Below are positions 1-14,000 of a stretch of DNA of 64,000 nucleotides, one piece after another. The notes under the pieces were generated by a model. That model did no database searches. It saw only the letters and a program-made list of their open reading frames with translations, and was not told the origin of the DNA. Each line of letters begins with the position of its first letter. The first letter of the stretch is position 1. The translations under genes were made by a program, and so were the position numbers. Source of the DNA: Diprion similis (taxonomy: Eukaryota > Arthropoda > Insecta > Hymenoptera > Diprionidae); the NCBI RefSeq assembly GCF_021155765.1, contig NC_060107.1:3111501-3175500 (forward strand), given 5' to 3'.

Positions 1-131
1 CGACGCCCAGGAACTCAGAAAACACATGAAAAATGGCCTAGGACCAGCAGCAGAGAAATGACGATGAAAATCTGCAGTTTTTTGGCTGTAACTTTGCAGG
101 TGTTGCTCGCAGCGTATCGGGACTGCGATTA

Positions 132-293
132 ATCGATCCGTATGACGCTTTTTAGACTAATTCGACGCCCAGGAACACAGAAAACACATGGAAAATTGCC
201 TAGGACCAGCAGCAGAGAAATGACGATGAAAATCGGCAGTTTTTCGGCTGTAACTTTGCAGGTGTTGCTCGCAGCGTATCGGGACTGCGATTA
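132..293 (+). repeat. 162-bp truncated satellite unit (copy 1)
   Basis: The sequence passes from CGATTAATCGAT straight into CCGTATGACG, so the 142-bp half between the second ATCGAT of one monomer and the first of the next is missing. The rest is a normal 162-bp half monomer carrying the variants ATGGAAAATTGCC and ATCGGCAGTTTTTCGG. The breakpoint lies within the shared ATCGAT hexamer. Confidence 0.95.
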
Positions 294-3028
294 ATCGATT
301 CCTCTCGCAAAATCACGTCGGAATAGTACCCTAAAGAATTAATTGCAGCACTTTTCAAAGTCGTCGAAATTTTCGCCAAAAATGCAAAGGGGTTAGCCTT
401 GGATTTTTTTTGGCCGAAAAATCTTTTGTCTGGGAATCGATCCGTATGACGCTTTTTAGACTAATTCGACGCCCAGGAACACAGAAAACACATGAAAAAT
501 TGCCTAGGACCAGCAGCAGAGAAATGACGATGAAAATCTGCAGTTTTCTGGCTGTAACTTTGCAGGTGTTGCTCGCAGCGTATCGGGACTGCGATAAATC
601 GATTCCTCTCGCAAAATCACGTCGGAATAGTACCCTAAAGAAATAATTGCAGCACTTTTCAAAGTCGTCGAAATTTTCGCCAAAAATGCAAAGGGGTTAG
701 CCTTGGATTTTTTTTGGCCGAAAAATCTTTTGTCTGGGAATCGATCCGTATGACGCTTTTTAGACTAATTTGACGCCCAGGAACACAGAAAACACATGAA
801 AAATTGCCTAGGACCAGCAGCAGAGAAATGACGATGAAAATCTGCAGTTTTTTGGCTGTAACTTTGCAGGTGTTGCTCGCAGCGTATCGGGACTGCGATT
901 AATCGATTCCTCTCGCAAAATCACGTCGGAAAAGTACCCTAAAGAATTAATTGCAGCACTTTTCAAAGTCGTCGAAATTTTCGCCAAAAATGCAAAGGGG
1001 TTAGCCTTGGATTTTTTTTGGCCGAAAAATCTTTTGTCTGGGAATCGATCCGTATGACGCTTTTTAGACTAATTCGACGCCCAGGAACTCAGAAAACACA
1101 TGAAAAATAGCCTAGGACCAGCAGCAGAGAAATGACGATGAAAATCTGCAGTTTTTTGGCTGTAACTTTGCAGGTGTTGCTCGCAGCGTATCGGGACTGC
1201 GATTAATCGATTCCTCTCGGAAAATCACGTCGGAATAGTACCCTAAAGAATTAATTGCAGCACTTTTCAAAGTCGTCGAAATTTTTGCCAAAAATGCAAA
1301 GGGGTTAGCCTTGGATTTTTTTTGGCCGAAAAATCTTTTGTCTGGGAATCGATCCGTATGACGCTTCTTAGACTAATTCGACGCCCAGGAACTCAGAAAA
1401 CACATGAAAAATAGCCTTGGACCAGCAGCAGAGAAATGACCATGAAAATCTGCAGTTTTTTGGCTGTAACTTTGCAGGTGTTGCTCGCAGCGTATCGGGA
1501 CTGCGATTAATCGATTCCTCTCGGAAAATCACGTCGGAATAGTACCCTGAAGAATTAATTGCAGCACTTTTCAAAGTCGTCGAAATTTTTGCCAAAAATG
1601 CAAAGGGGTTAGCCTTGGATTTTTTTTGGCCGAAAAATCTTTTGTCTGGGAATCGATCCGTATGACGCTTTTTAGGCTAATTCGACGCCCAGAAACACAG
1701 AAAACACATGAAAAATTGCCTAGGACCAGCAGCAGAGAAATGACGATGAAAATCTGCAGTTTTTTGGCTGTAACTTTGCAGGTGTTGCTCGCAGCGTATC
1801 GGGACTGCGATTAATCGATTCCTCTCGCAAATTTACGTCGGAAAAGTACCCTAAAGAATTAATTGCAGCACTTTTCAAAGTCGTCGAAATTTTCGCCAAA
1901 AATGCAAAGGGGTTAGCCTTGGATTTTTTTTGGCCGAAAAATCTTTTGTCTGGGAATCGATCCGTATGACGCTTTTTAGACTAATTCGACGCCCAGGAAC
2001 TCAGAAAACACATGAAAAATAGCCTAGGACCAGCAGCAGAGAAATGACGATGAAAATCTGCAGTTTTTTGGCTGTAACTTTGCAGGTGTTGCTCGCAGCG
2101 TATCGGGACTGCGATTAATCGATTCCTCTCGGAAAATCACGTCGGAATAGTACCCTGAAGAATTAATTGCAGCACTTTTCAAAGTCGTCGAAATTTTTGC
2201 CAAAAATGCAAAGGGGTTAGCCTTGGATTTTTTTTGGCCGAAAAATCTTTTGTCTGGGAATCGATCCGTATGACGCTTTTTAGACTAATTCGACGCCCAG
2301 GAACTCAGAAGACACATGAAAACAGCCTAGGACCAGCAGCAGAGAAATGACGATGAAAATCTGCAGTTTTTTGGCTGTAACTTTGCAGGTGTTGCTCGCA
2401 GCGTATCGGGACTGCGATTAATCGTTTCCTCTCGCAAAATCACGTCGGAATAGTACCCTAAAGAATGAATTGCAGCACTTTTCAAAGTCGTCGAAATTTT
2501 CGCCAAAAATGCAAAGGGGTTAGCCTTGGATTTTTTTTGGCCGAAAAATCTTTTGTCTGGGAATCGATCCGTATGACGCTTTTTAGACTAATTCGACGCC
2601 CAGGAACTCAGAAAACACATGAAAAATGGCCTAGGACCAGCAGCAGAGAAATGACGATGAAAATCTGCAGTTTTTTGGCTGTAACTTTGCAGGTGTTGCT
2701 CGCAGCGTATCGGGACTGCGATTAATCGATTCCTCTCGGAAAATCACGTCGGAATAGTACCCTAAAGAATTAATTGCAGCACTTTTCAAAGTCGTCGAAA
2801 TTTTCGCCAAAAATGCAAAGGGGTTAGCCTTGGATTTTTTTTGGCCGAAAAATCTTTTGTCTGGGAATCGATCCGTATGACGCTTTTTAGACTAATTCGA
2901 CGCCCAGGAACTCAGAAAACACATGAAAAATGGCCTAGGACCAGCAGCAGAGAAATGACGATGAAAATCTGCAGTTTTTTGGCTGTAACTTTGCAGGTGT
3001 TGCTCGCAGCGTATCGGGACTGCGATTA

Positions 3029-3190
3029 ATCGATCCGTATGACGCTTTTTAGACTAATTCGACGCCCAGGAACACAGAAAACACATGGAAAATTGCCTAG
3101 GACCAGCAGCAGAGAAATGACGATGAAAATCGGCAGTTTTTCGGCTGTAACTTTGCAGGTGTTGCTCGCAGCGTATCGGGACTGCGATTA
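3029..3190 (+). repeat. 162-bp truncated satellite unit (copy 2)
   Basis: Same junction (CGATTAATCGAT joined to CCGTATGACG) and same linked variants as the unit at 132-293. The distance between flanking TTGGCCGAAAAATC motifs, 2841 to 3307, is 466 bp, which is 304 + 162. Confidence 0.95.
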
Positions 3191-6100
3191 ATCGATTCCT
3201 CTCGCAAAATCACGTCGGAATAGTACCCTAAAGAATTAATTGCAGCACTTTTCAAAGTCGTCGAAATTTTCGCCAAAAATGCAAAGGGGTTAGCCTTGGA
3301 TTTTTTTTGGCCGAAAAATCTTTTGTCTGGGAATCGATCCGTATGACGCTTTTTAGACTAATTCGACGCCCAGGAACTCAGAAAACACATGAAAAATAGC
3401 CTAGGACCAGCAGCAGAGAAATGACGATGAAAATCTGCAGTTTTTTGGCTGTAACTTTGCAGGTGTTGCTCGCAGCGTATCGGGACTGCGATTAATCGAT
3501 TCCTCTCGGAAAATCACGTCGGAATAGTACCCTAAAGAATTAATTGCAGCACTTTTCAAAGTCGTCGAAATTTTTGCCAAAAATGCAAAGGGGTTAGCCT
3601 TGGATTTTTTTTGGCCGAAAAATCTTTTGTCTGGGAATCGATCCGTATGACGCTTCTTAGACTAATTCGACGCCCAGGAACTCAGAAAACACATGAAAAA
3701 TAGCCTTGGACCAGCAGCAGAGAAATGACCATGAAAATCTGCAGTTTTTTGGCTGTAACTTTGCAGGTGTTGCTCGCAGCGTATCGGGACTGCGATTAAT
3801 CGATTCCTCTCGGAAAATCACGTCGGAATAGTACCCTGAAGAATTAATTGCAGCACTTTTCAAAGTCGTCGAAATTTTTGCCAAAAATGCAAAGGGGTTA
3901 GCCTTGGATTTTTTTTGGCCGAAAAATCTTTTGTCTGGGAATCGATCCGTATGACGCTTTTTAGGCTAATTCGACGCCCAGAAACACAGAAAACACATGA
4001 AAAATTGCCTAGGACCAGCAGCAGAGAAATGACGATGAAAATCTGCAGTTTTTTGGCTGTAACTTTGCAGGTGTTGCTCGCAGCGTATCGGGACTGCGAT
4101 TAATCGATTCCTCTCGCAAATTTACGTCGGAAAAGTACCCTAAAGAATTAATTGCAGCACTTTTCAAAGTCGTCGAAATTTTCGCCAAAAATGCAAAGGG
4201 GTTAGCCTTGGATTTTTTTTGGCCGAAAAATCTTTTGTCTGGGAATCGATCCGTATGACGCTTTTTAGACTAATTCGACGCCCAGGAACTCAGAAAACAC
4301 ATGAAAAATAGCCTAGGACCAGCAGCAGAGAAATGACGATGAAAATCTGCAGTTTTTTGGCTGTAACTTTGCAGGTGTTGCTCGCAGCGTATCGGGACTG
4401 CGATTAATCGATTCCTCTCGGAAAATCACGTCGGAATAGTACCCTGAAGAATTAATTGCAGCACTTTTCAAAGTCGTCGAAATTTTTGCCAAAAATGCAA
4501 AGGGGTTAGCCTTGGATTTTTTTTGGCCGAAAAATCTTTTGTCTGGGAATCGATCCGTATGACGCTTTTTAGACTAATTTGACGCCCAGGAACACAGAAA
4601 ACACATGAAAAATTGCCTAGGACCAGCAGCAGAGAAATGACGATGAAAATCTGCAGTTTTTTGGCTGTAACTTTGCAGGTGTTGCTCGCAGCGTATCGGG
4701 ACTGCGATTAATCGATTCCTCTCGCAAAATCACGTCGGAAAAGTACCCTAAAGAATTAATTGCAGCACTTTTCAAAGTCGTCGAAATTTTCGCCAAAAAT
4801 GCAAAGGGGTTAGCCTTGGATTTTTTTTGGCCGAAAAATCTTTTGTCTGGGAATCGATCCGTATGACGCTTTTTAGACTAATTCGACGCCCAGGAACTCA
4901 GAAAACACATGAAAAATAGCCTAGGACCAGCAGCAGAGAAATGACGATGAAAATCTGCAGTTTTTTGGCTGTAACTTTGCAGGTGTTGCTCGCAGCGTAT
5001 CGGGACTGCGATTAATCGATTCCTCTCGGAAAATCACGTCGGAATAGTACCCTAAAGAATTAATTGCAGCACTTTTCAAAGTCGTCGAAATTTTTGCCAA
5101 AAATGCAAAGGGGTTAGCCTTGGATTTTTTTTGGCCGAAAAATCTTTTGTCTGGGAATCGATCCGTATGACGCTTCTTAGACTAATTCGACGCCCAGGAA
5201 CTCAGAAAACACATGAAAAATAGCCTTGGACCAGCAGCAGAGAAATGACCATGAAAATCTGCAGTTTTTTGGCTGTAACTTTGCAGGTGTTGCTCGCAGC
5301 GTATCGGGACTGCGATTAATCGATTCCTCTCGGAAAATCACGTCGGAATAGTACCCTGAAGAATTAATTGCAGCACTTTTCAAAGTCGTCGAAATTTTTG
5401 CCAAAAATGCAAAGGGGTTAGCCTTGGATTTTTTTTGGCCGAAAAATCTTTTGTCTGGGAATCGATCCGTATGACGCTTTTTAGGCTAATTCGACGCCCA
5501 GAAACACAGAAAACACATGAAAAATTGCCTAGGACCAGCAGCAGAGAAATGACGATGAAAATCTGCAGTTTTTTGGCTGTAACTTTGCAGGTGTTGCTCG
5601 CAGCGTATCGGGACTGCGATTAATCGATTCCTCTCGCAAATTTACGTCGGAAAAGTACCCTAAAGAATTAATTGCAGCACTTTTCAAAGTCGTCGAAATT
5701 TTCGCCAAAAATGCAAAGGGGTTAGCCTTGGATTTTTTTTGGCCGAAAAATCTTTTGTCTGGGAATCGATCCGTATGACGCTTTTTAGACTAATTCGACG
5801 CCCAGGAACTCAGAAAACACATGAAAAATAGCCTAGGACCAGCAGCAGAGAAATGACGATGAAAATCTGCAGTTTTTTGGCTGTAACTTTGCAGGTGTTG
5901 CTCGCAGCGTATCGGGACTGCGATTAATCGATTCCTCTCGGAAAATCACGTCGGAATAGTACCCTGAAGAATTAATTGCAGCACTTTTCAAAGTCGTCGA
6001 AATTTTTGCCAAAAATGCAAAGGGGTTAGCCTTGGATTTTTTTTGGCCGAAAAATCTTTTGTCTGGGAATCGATCCGTATGACGCTTTTTAGACTAATTC

Positions 6101-6837
6101 GACGCCCAGGAACTCAGAAGACACATGAAAACAGCCTAGGACCAGCAGCAGAGAAATGACGATGAAAATCTGCAGTTTTTTGGCTGTAACTTTGCAGGTG
6201 TTGCTCGCAGCGTATCGGGACTGCGATTAATCGTTTCCTCTCGCAAAATCACGTCGGAATGGTACCCTAAAGAATGAATTGCAGCACTTTTCAAAGTCGT
6301 CGAAATTTTCGCCAAAAATGCAAAGGGGTTAGCCTTGGATTTTTTTTGGCCGAAAAATCTTTTGTCTGGGAATCGATCCGTATGACGCTTTTTAGACTAA
6401 TTCGACGCCCAGGAACTCAGAAAACACATGAAAAATGGCCTAGGACCAGCAGCAGAGAAATGACGATGAAAATCTGCAGTTTTTTGGCTGTAACTTTGCA
6501 GGTGTTGCTCGCAGCGTATCGGGACTGCGATTAATCGATTCCTCTCGGAAAATCACGTCGGAATAGTACCCTAAAGAATTAATTGCAGCACTTTTCAAAG
6601 TCGTCGAAATTTTCGCCAAAAATGCAAAGGGGTTAGCCTTGGATTTTTTTTGGCCGAAAAATCTTTTGTCTGGGAATCGATCCGTATGACGCTTTTTAGA
6701 CTAATTCGACGCCCAGGAACTCAGAAAACACATGAAAAATGGCCTAGGACCAGCAGCAGAGAAATGACGATGAAAATCTGCAGTTTTTTGGCTGTAACTT
6801 TGCAGGTGTTGCTCGCAGCGTATCGGGACTGCGATTA

Positions 6838-6999
6838 ATCGATCCGTATGACGCTTTTTAGACTAATTCGACGCCCAGGAACACAGAAAACACATGGAAA
6901 ATTGCCTAGGACCAGCAGCAGAGAAATGACGATGAAAATCGGCAGTTTTTCGGCTGTAACTTTGCAGGTGTTGCTCGCAGCGTATCGGGACTGCGATTA
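6838..6999 (+). repeat. 162-bp truncated satellite unit (copy 3)
   Basis: Same ATCGAT junction and linked variants as the two earlier short units. Flanking TTGGCCGAAAAATC motifs at 6650 and 7116 are again 466 bp apart. Shared variants show that this is a copy of the same deletion and not a new one. Confidence 0.95.
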
Positions 7000-8073
7000 A
7001 TCGATTCCTCTCGCAAAATCACGTCGGAATAGTACCCTAAAGAATTAATTGCAGCACTTTTCAAAGTCGTCGAAATTTTCGCCAAAAATGCAAAGGGGTT
7101 AGCCTTGGATTTTTTTTGGCCGAAAAATCTTTTGTCTGGGAATCGATCCGTATGACGCTTTTTAGACTAATTCGACGCCCAGGAACACAGAAAACACATG
7201 AAAAATTGCCTAGGACCAGCAGCAGAGAAATGACGATGAAAATCTGCAGTTTTCTGGCTGTAACTTTGCAGGTGTTGCTCGCAGCGTATCGGGACTGCGA
7301 TAAATCGATTCCTCTCGCAAAATCACGTCGGAATAGTACCCTAAAGAAATAATTGCAGCACTTTTCAAAGTCGTCGAAATTTTCGCCAAAAATGCAAAGG
7401 GGTTAGCCTTGGATTTTTTTTGGCCGAAAAATCTTTTGTCTGGGAATCGATCCGTATGACGCTTTTTAGACTAATTTGACGCCCAGGAACACAGAAAACA
7501 CATGAAAAATTGCCTAGGACCAGCAGCAGAGAAATGACGATGAAAATCTGCAGTTTTTTGGCTGTAACTTTGCAGGTGTTGCTCGCAGCGTATCGGGACT
7601 GCGATTAATCGATTCCTCTCGCAAAATCACGTCGGAAAAGTACCCTAAAGAATTAATTGCAGCACTTTTCAAAGTCGTCGAAATTTTCGCCAAAAATGCA
7701 AAGGGGTTAGCCTTGGATTTTTTTTGGCCGAAAAATCTTTTGTCTGGGAATCGATCCGTATGACGCTTTTTAGACTAATTCGACGCCCAGGAACTCAGAA
7801 AACACATGAAAAATAGCCTAGGACCAGCAGCAGAGAAATGACGATGAAAATCTGCAGTTTTTTGGCTGTAACTTTGCAGGTGTTGCTCGCAGCGTATCGG
7901 GACTGCGATTAATCGATTCCTCTCGGAAAATCACGTCGGAATAGTACCCTAAAGAATTAATTGCAGCACTTTTCAAAGTCGTCGAAATTTTTGCCAAAAA
8001 TGCAAAGGGGTTAGCCTTGGATTTTTTTTGGCCGAAAAATCTTTTGTCTGGGAATCGATCCGTATGACGCTTC

Positions 8074-11000
8074 TTAGACTAATTCGACGCCCAGGAACTC
8101 AGAAAACACATGAAAAATAGCCTTGGACCAGCAGCAGAGAAATGACCATGAAAATCTGCAGTTTTTTGGCTGTAACTTTGCAGGTGTTGCTCGCAGCGTA
8201 TCGGGACTGCGATTAATCGATTCCTCTCGGAAAATCACGTCGGAATAGTACCCTGAAGAATTAATTGCAGCACTTTTCAAAGTCGTCGAAATTTTTGCCA
8301 AAAATGCAAAGGGGTTAGCCTTGGATTTTTTTTGGCCGAAAAATCTTTTGTCTGGGAATCGATCCGTATGACGCTTTTTAGGCTAATTCGACGCCCAGAA
8401 ACACAGAAAACACATGAAAAATTGCCTAGGACCAGCAGCAGAGAAATGACGATGAAAATCTGCAGTTTTTTGGCTGTAACTTTGCAGGTGTTGCTCGCAG
8501 CGTATCGGGACTGCGATTAATCGATTCCTCTCGCAAATTTACGTCGGAAAAGTACCCTAAAGAATTAATTGCAGCACTTTTCAAAGTCGTCGAAATTTTC
8601 GCCAAAAATGCAAAGGGGTTAGCCTTGGATTTTTTTTGGCCGAAAAATCTTTTGTCTGGGAATCGATCCGTATGACGCTTTTTAGACTAATTCGACGCCC
8701 AGGAACTCAGAAAACACATGAAAAATAGCCTAGGACCAGCAGCAGAGAAATGACGATGAAAATCTGCAGTTTTTTGGCTGTAACTTTGCAGGTGTTGCTC
8801 GCAGCGTATCGGGACTGCGATTAATCGATTCCTCTCGGAAAATCACGTCGGAATAGTACCCTGAAGAATTAATTGCAGCACTTTTCAAAGTCGTCGAAAT
8901 TTTTGCCAAAAATGCAAAGGGGTTAGCCTTGGATTTTTTTTGGCCGAAAAATCTTTTGTCTGGGAATCGATCCGTATGACGCTTTTTAGACTAATTCGAC
9001 GCCCAGGAACTCAGAAGACACATGAAAACAGCCTAGGACCAGCAGCAGAGAAATGACGATGAAAATCTGCAGTTTTTTGGCTGTAACTTTGCAGGTGTTG
9101 CTCGCAGCGTATCGGGACTGCGATTAATCGTTTCCTCTCGCAAAATCACGTCGGAATAGTACCCTAAAGAATGAATTGCAGCACTTTTCAAAGTCGTCGA
9201 AATTTTCGCCAAAAATGCAAAGGGGTTAGCCTTGGATTTTTTTTGGCCGAAAAATCTTTTGTCTGGGAATCGATCCGTATGACGCTTTTTAGACTAATTC
9301 GACGCCCAGGAACTCAGAAAACACATGAAAAATGGCCTAGGACCAGCAGCAGAGAAATGACGATGAAAATCTGCAGTTTTTTGGCTGTAACTTTGCAGGT
9401 GTTGCTCGCAGCGTATCGGGACTGCGATTAATCGATTCCTCTCGGAAAATCACGTCGGAATAGTACCCTAAAGAATTAATTGCAGCACTTTTCAAAGTCG
9501 TCGAAATTTTCGCCAAAAATGCAAAGGGGTTAGCCTTGGATTTTTTTTGGCCGAAAAATCTTTTGTCTGGGAATCGATCCGTATGACGCTTTTTAGACTA
9601 ATTCGACGCCCAGGAACACAGAAAACACATGGAAAATTGCCTAGGACCAGCAGCAGAGAAATGACGATGAAAATCGGCAGTTTTTCGGCTGTAACTTTGC
9701 AGGTGTTGCTCGCAGCGTATCGGGACTGCGATTAATCGATTCCTCTCGCGAAATCACGTCGGAATAGTACCCTAAAGAATTAATTGCAGCACTTTTCAAA
9801 GTCGTCGAAATTTTCGCCAAAAATGCAAAGGGGTTAGCCTTGGATTTTTTTTGGCCGAAAAATCTTTTGTCCGGGAATCGATCCGTATGACGCTTTTTAG
9901 ACTAATTCGACGCCCAGGAACACAGAAAACACATGAAAAATTGCCTAGGACCAGCAGCAGAGAAATGACGATGAAAATCTGCAGTTTTCTGGCTGTAACT
10001 TTGCAGGTGTTGCTCGCAGCGTATCGGGACTGCGATAAATCGATTCCTCTCGCAAAATCACGTCGGAATAGTACCCTAAAGAAATAATTGCAGCACTTTT
10101 CAAAGTCGTCGAAATTTTCGCCAAAAATGCAAAGGGGTTAGCCTTGGATTTTTTTTGGCCGAAAAATCTTTTGTCTGGGAATCGATCCGTATGACGCTTT
10201 TTAGACTAATTCGACGCCCAGGAACACAGAAAACACATGAAAAATTGCCTAGGACCAGCAGCAGAGAAATGACGATGAAAATCTGCAGTTTTTTGGCTGT
10301 AACTTTGCAGGTGTTGCTCGCAGCGTATCGGGACTGCGATTAATCGATTCCTCTCGCAAAATCACGTCGGAAAAGTACCCTAAAGAATTAATTGCAGCAC
10401 TTTTCAAAGTCGTCGAAATTTTTGCCAAAAATGCAAAGGGGTTAGCCTTGGATTTTTTTTGGCCGAAAAATCTTTTGTCTGGGAATCGATCCGTATGACG
10501 CTTCTTAGACTAATTCGACGCCCAGGAACTCAGAAAACACATGAAAAATAGCCTTGGACCAGCAGCAGAGAAATGACCATGAAAATCTGCAGTTTTTTGG
10601 CTGTAACTTTGCAGGTGTTGCTCGCAGCGTATCGGGACTGCGATTAATCGATTCCTCTCGGAAAATCACGTCGGAATAGTACCCTGAAGAATTAATTGCA
10701 GCACTTTTCAAAGTCGTCGAAATTTTTGCCAAAAATGCAAAGGGGTTAGCCTTGGATTTTTTTTGGCCGAAAAATCTTTTGTCTGGGAATCGATCCGTAT
10801 GACGCTTTTAAGGCTAATTCGACGCCCAGAAACACAGAAAACACATGAAAAATTGCCTAGGACCAGCAGCAGAGAAATGACGATGAAAATCTGCAGTTTT
10901 TTGGCTGTAACTTTGCAGGTGTTGCTCGCAGCGTATCGGGACTGCGATTAATCGATTCCTCTCGCAAATTTACGTCGGAAAAGTACCCTAAAGAATTAAT

Positions 11001-14000
11001 TGCAGCACTTTTCAAAGTCGTCGAAATTTTCGCCAAAAATGCAAAGGGGTTAGCCTTGGATTTTTTTTGGCCGAAAAATCTTTTGTCTGGGAATCGATCC
11101 GTATGACGCTTTTTAGACTAATTCGACGCCCAGGAACTCAGAAAACACATGAAAACAGCCTAGGACCAGCAGCAGAGAAATGACGATGAAAATCTGCAGT
11201 TTTTTGGCTGTAACTTTGCAGGTGTTGCTCGCAGCGTATCGGGACTGCGATAAATCAATTCCTCTCGCAAAATCACGTCGGAATAGTACCCTAAAGAATT
11301 AATTGCAGCACTTTTCAAAGTCGTCGAAATTTTCGCCAAAAATGCAAAGGGGTTAGCCTTGGATTTTTTTTGGCCGAAAAATCTTTTGTCTGGGAATCGA
11401 TCCGTATGACGCTTTTTAGACTAATTCGACGCCCAGGAACACAGAAAACACATGAAAAATTGCCTAGGACCAGCAGCAGAGAAATGACGATGAAAATCTG
11501 CAGTTTTCTGGCTGTAACTTTGCAGGTGTTGCTCGCAGCGTATCGGGACTGCGATAAATCGATTCCTCTCGCAAAATCACGTCGGAATAGTACCCTAAAG
11601 AAATAATTGCAGCACTTTTCAAAGTCGTCGAAATTTTCGCCAAAAATGCAAAGGGGTTAGCCTTGGATTTTTTTTGGCCGAAAAATCTTTTGTCTGGGAA
11701 TCGATCCGTATGACGCTTCTTAGACTAATTCGACGCCCAGGAACTCAGAAAACACATGAAAAATAGCCTTGGACCAGCAGCAGAGAAATGACCATGAAAA
11801 TCTGCAGTTTTTTGGCTGTAACTTTGCAGGTGTTGCTCGCAGCGTATCGGGACTGCGATTAATCGATTCCTCTCGGAAAATCACGTCGGAATAGTACCCT
11901 GAAGAATTAATTGCAGCACTTTTCAAAGTCGTCGAAATTTTTGCCAAAAATGCAAAGGGGTTAGCCTTGGATTTTTTTTGGCCGAAAAATCTTTTGTCTG
12001 GGAATCGATCCGTATGACGCTTTTTAGGCTAATTCGACGCCCAGAAACACAGAAAACACATGAAAAATTGCCTAGGACCAGCAGCAGAGAAATGACGATG
12101 AAAATCTGCAGTTTTTTGGCTGTAACTTTGCAGGTGTTGCTCGCAGCGTATCGGGACTGCGATTAATCGATTCCTCTCGCAAATTTACGTCGGAAAAGTA
12201 CCCTAAAGAATTAATTGCAGCACTTTTCAAAGTCGTCGAAATTTTCGCCAAAAATGCAAAGGGGTTAGCCTTGGATTTTTTTTGGCCGAAAAATCTTTTG
12301 TCTGGGAATCGATCCGTATGACGCTTTTTAGACTAATTCGACGCCCAGGAACTCAGAAAACACATGAAAAATAGCCTAGGACCAGCAGCAGAGAAATGAC
12401 GATGAAAATCTGCAGTTTTTTGGCTGTAACTTTGCAGGTGTTGCTCGCAGCGTATCGGGACTGCGATTAATCGATTCCTCTCGGAAAATCACGTCGGAAT
12501 AGTACCCTGAAGAATTAATTGCAGCACTTTTCAAAGTCGTCGAAATTTTTGCCAAAAATGCAAAGGGGTTAGCCTTGGATTTTTTTTGGCCGAAAAATCT
12601 TTTGTCTGGGCATCGATCCGTATGACGCTTTTTAGACTAATTCGACGCCCAGGAACTCAGAAGACACATGAAAACAGCCTAGGACCAGCAGCAGAGAAAT
12701 GACGATGAAAATCTGCAGTTTTTTGGCTGTAACTTTGCAGGTGTTGCTCGCAGCGTATCGGGACTGCGATTAATCGTTTCCTCTCGCAAAATCACGTCGG
12801 AATAGTACCCTAAAGAATGAATTGCAGCACTTTTCAAAGTCGTCGAAATTTTCGCCAAAAATGCAAAGGGGTTAGCCTTGGATTTTTTTTGGCCGAAAAA
12901 TCTTTTGTCTGGGAATCGATCCGTATGACGCTTTTTAGACTAATTCGACGCCCAGGAACTCAGAAAACACATGAAAAATGGCCTAGGACCAGCAGCAGAG
13001 AAATGACGATGAAAATCTGCAGTTTTTTGGCTGTAACTTTGCAGGTGTTGCTCGCAGCGTATCGGGACTGCGATTAATCGATTCCTCTCGGAAAATCACG
13101 TCGGAATAGTACCCTAAAGAATTAATTGCAGCACTTTTCAAAGTCGTCGAAATTTTCGCCAAAAATGCAAAGGGGTTAGCCTTGGATTTTTTTTGGCCGA
13201 AAAATCTTTTGTCTGGGAATCGATCCGTATGACGCTTTTTAGACTAATTCGACGCCCAGGAACACAGAAAACACATGGAAAATTGCCTAGGACCAGCAGC
13301 AGAGAAATGACGATGAAAATCGGCAGTTTTTCGGCTGTAACTTTGCAGGTGTTGCTCGCAGCGTATCGGGACTGCGATTAATCGATTCCTCTCGCGAAAT
13401 CACGTCGGAATAGTACCCTAAAGAATTAATTGCAGCACTTTTCAAAGTCGTCGAAATTTTCGCCAAAAATGCAAAGGGGTTAGCCTTGGATTTTTTTTGG
13501 CCGAAAAATCTTTTGTCCGGGAATCGATCCGTATGACGCTTTTTAGACTAATTCGACGCCCAGGAACACAGAAAACACATGAAAAATTGCCTAGGACCAG
13601 CAGCAGAGAAATGACGATGAAAATCTGCAGTTTTCTGGCTGTAACTTTGCAGGTGTTGCTCGCAGCGTATCGGGACTGCGATAAATCGATTCCTCTCGCA
13701 AAATCACGTCGGAATAGTACCCTAAAGAAATAATTGCAGCACTTTTCAAAGTCGTCGAAATTTTCGCCAAAAATGCAAAGGGGTTAGCCTTGGATTTTTT
13801 TTGGCCGAAAAATCTTTTGTCTGGGAATCGATCCGTATGACGCTTTTTAGACTAATTCGACGCCCAGGAACACAGAAAACACATGAAAAATTGCCTAGGA
13901 CCAGCAGCAGAGAAATGACGATGAAAATCTGCAGTTTTTTGGCTGTAACTTTGCAGGTGTTGCTCGCAGCGTATCGGGACTGCGATTAATCGATTCCTCT

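Larger units (their letters stand above)
300..8000 (+). repeat. HOR region with 1520-, 2289- and 6706-bp offsets
   Basis: The variant series around 1368-1814 recurs at 3657 (+2289), 5177 (+1520) and 8074 (+2897). The series 410 to 2725 recurs from 7116 to 9431 at +6706. These sums fit whole monomers plus the 162-bp units: 2289 = 7x304 + 162 - 1, and 6706 = 21x304 + 2x162 - 2. The block limits given here are approximate. Confidence 0.8.
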
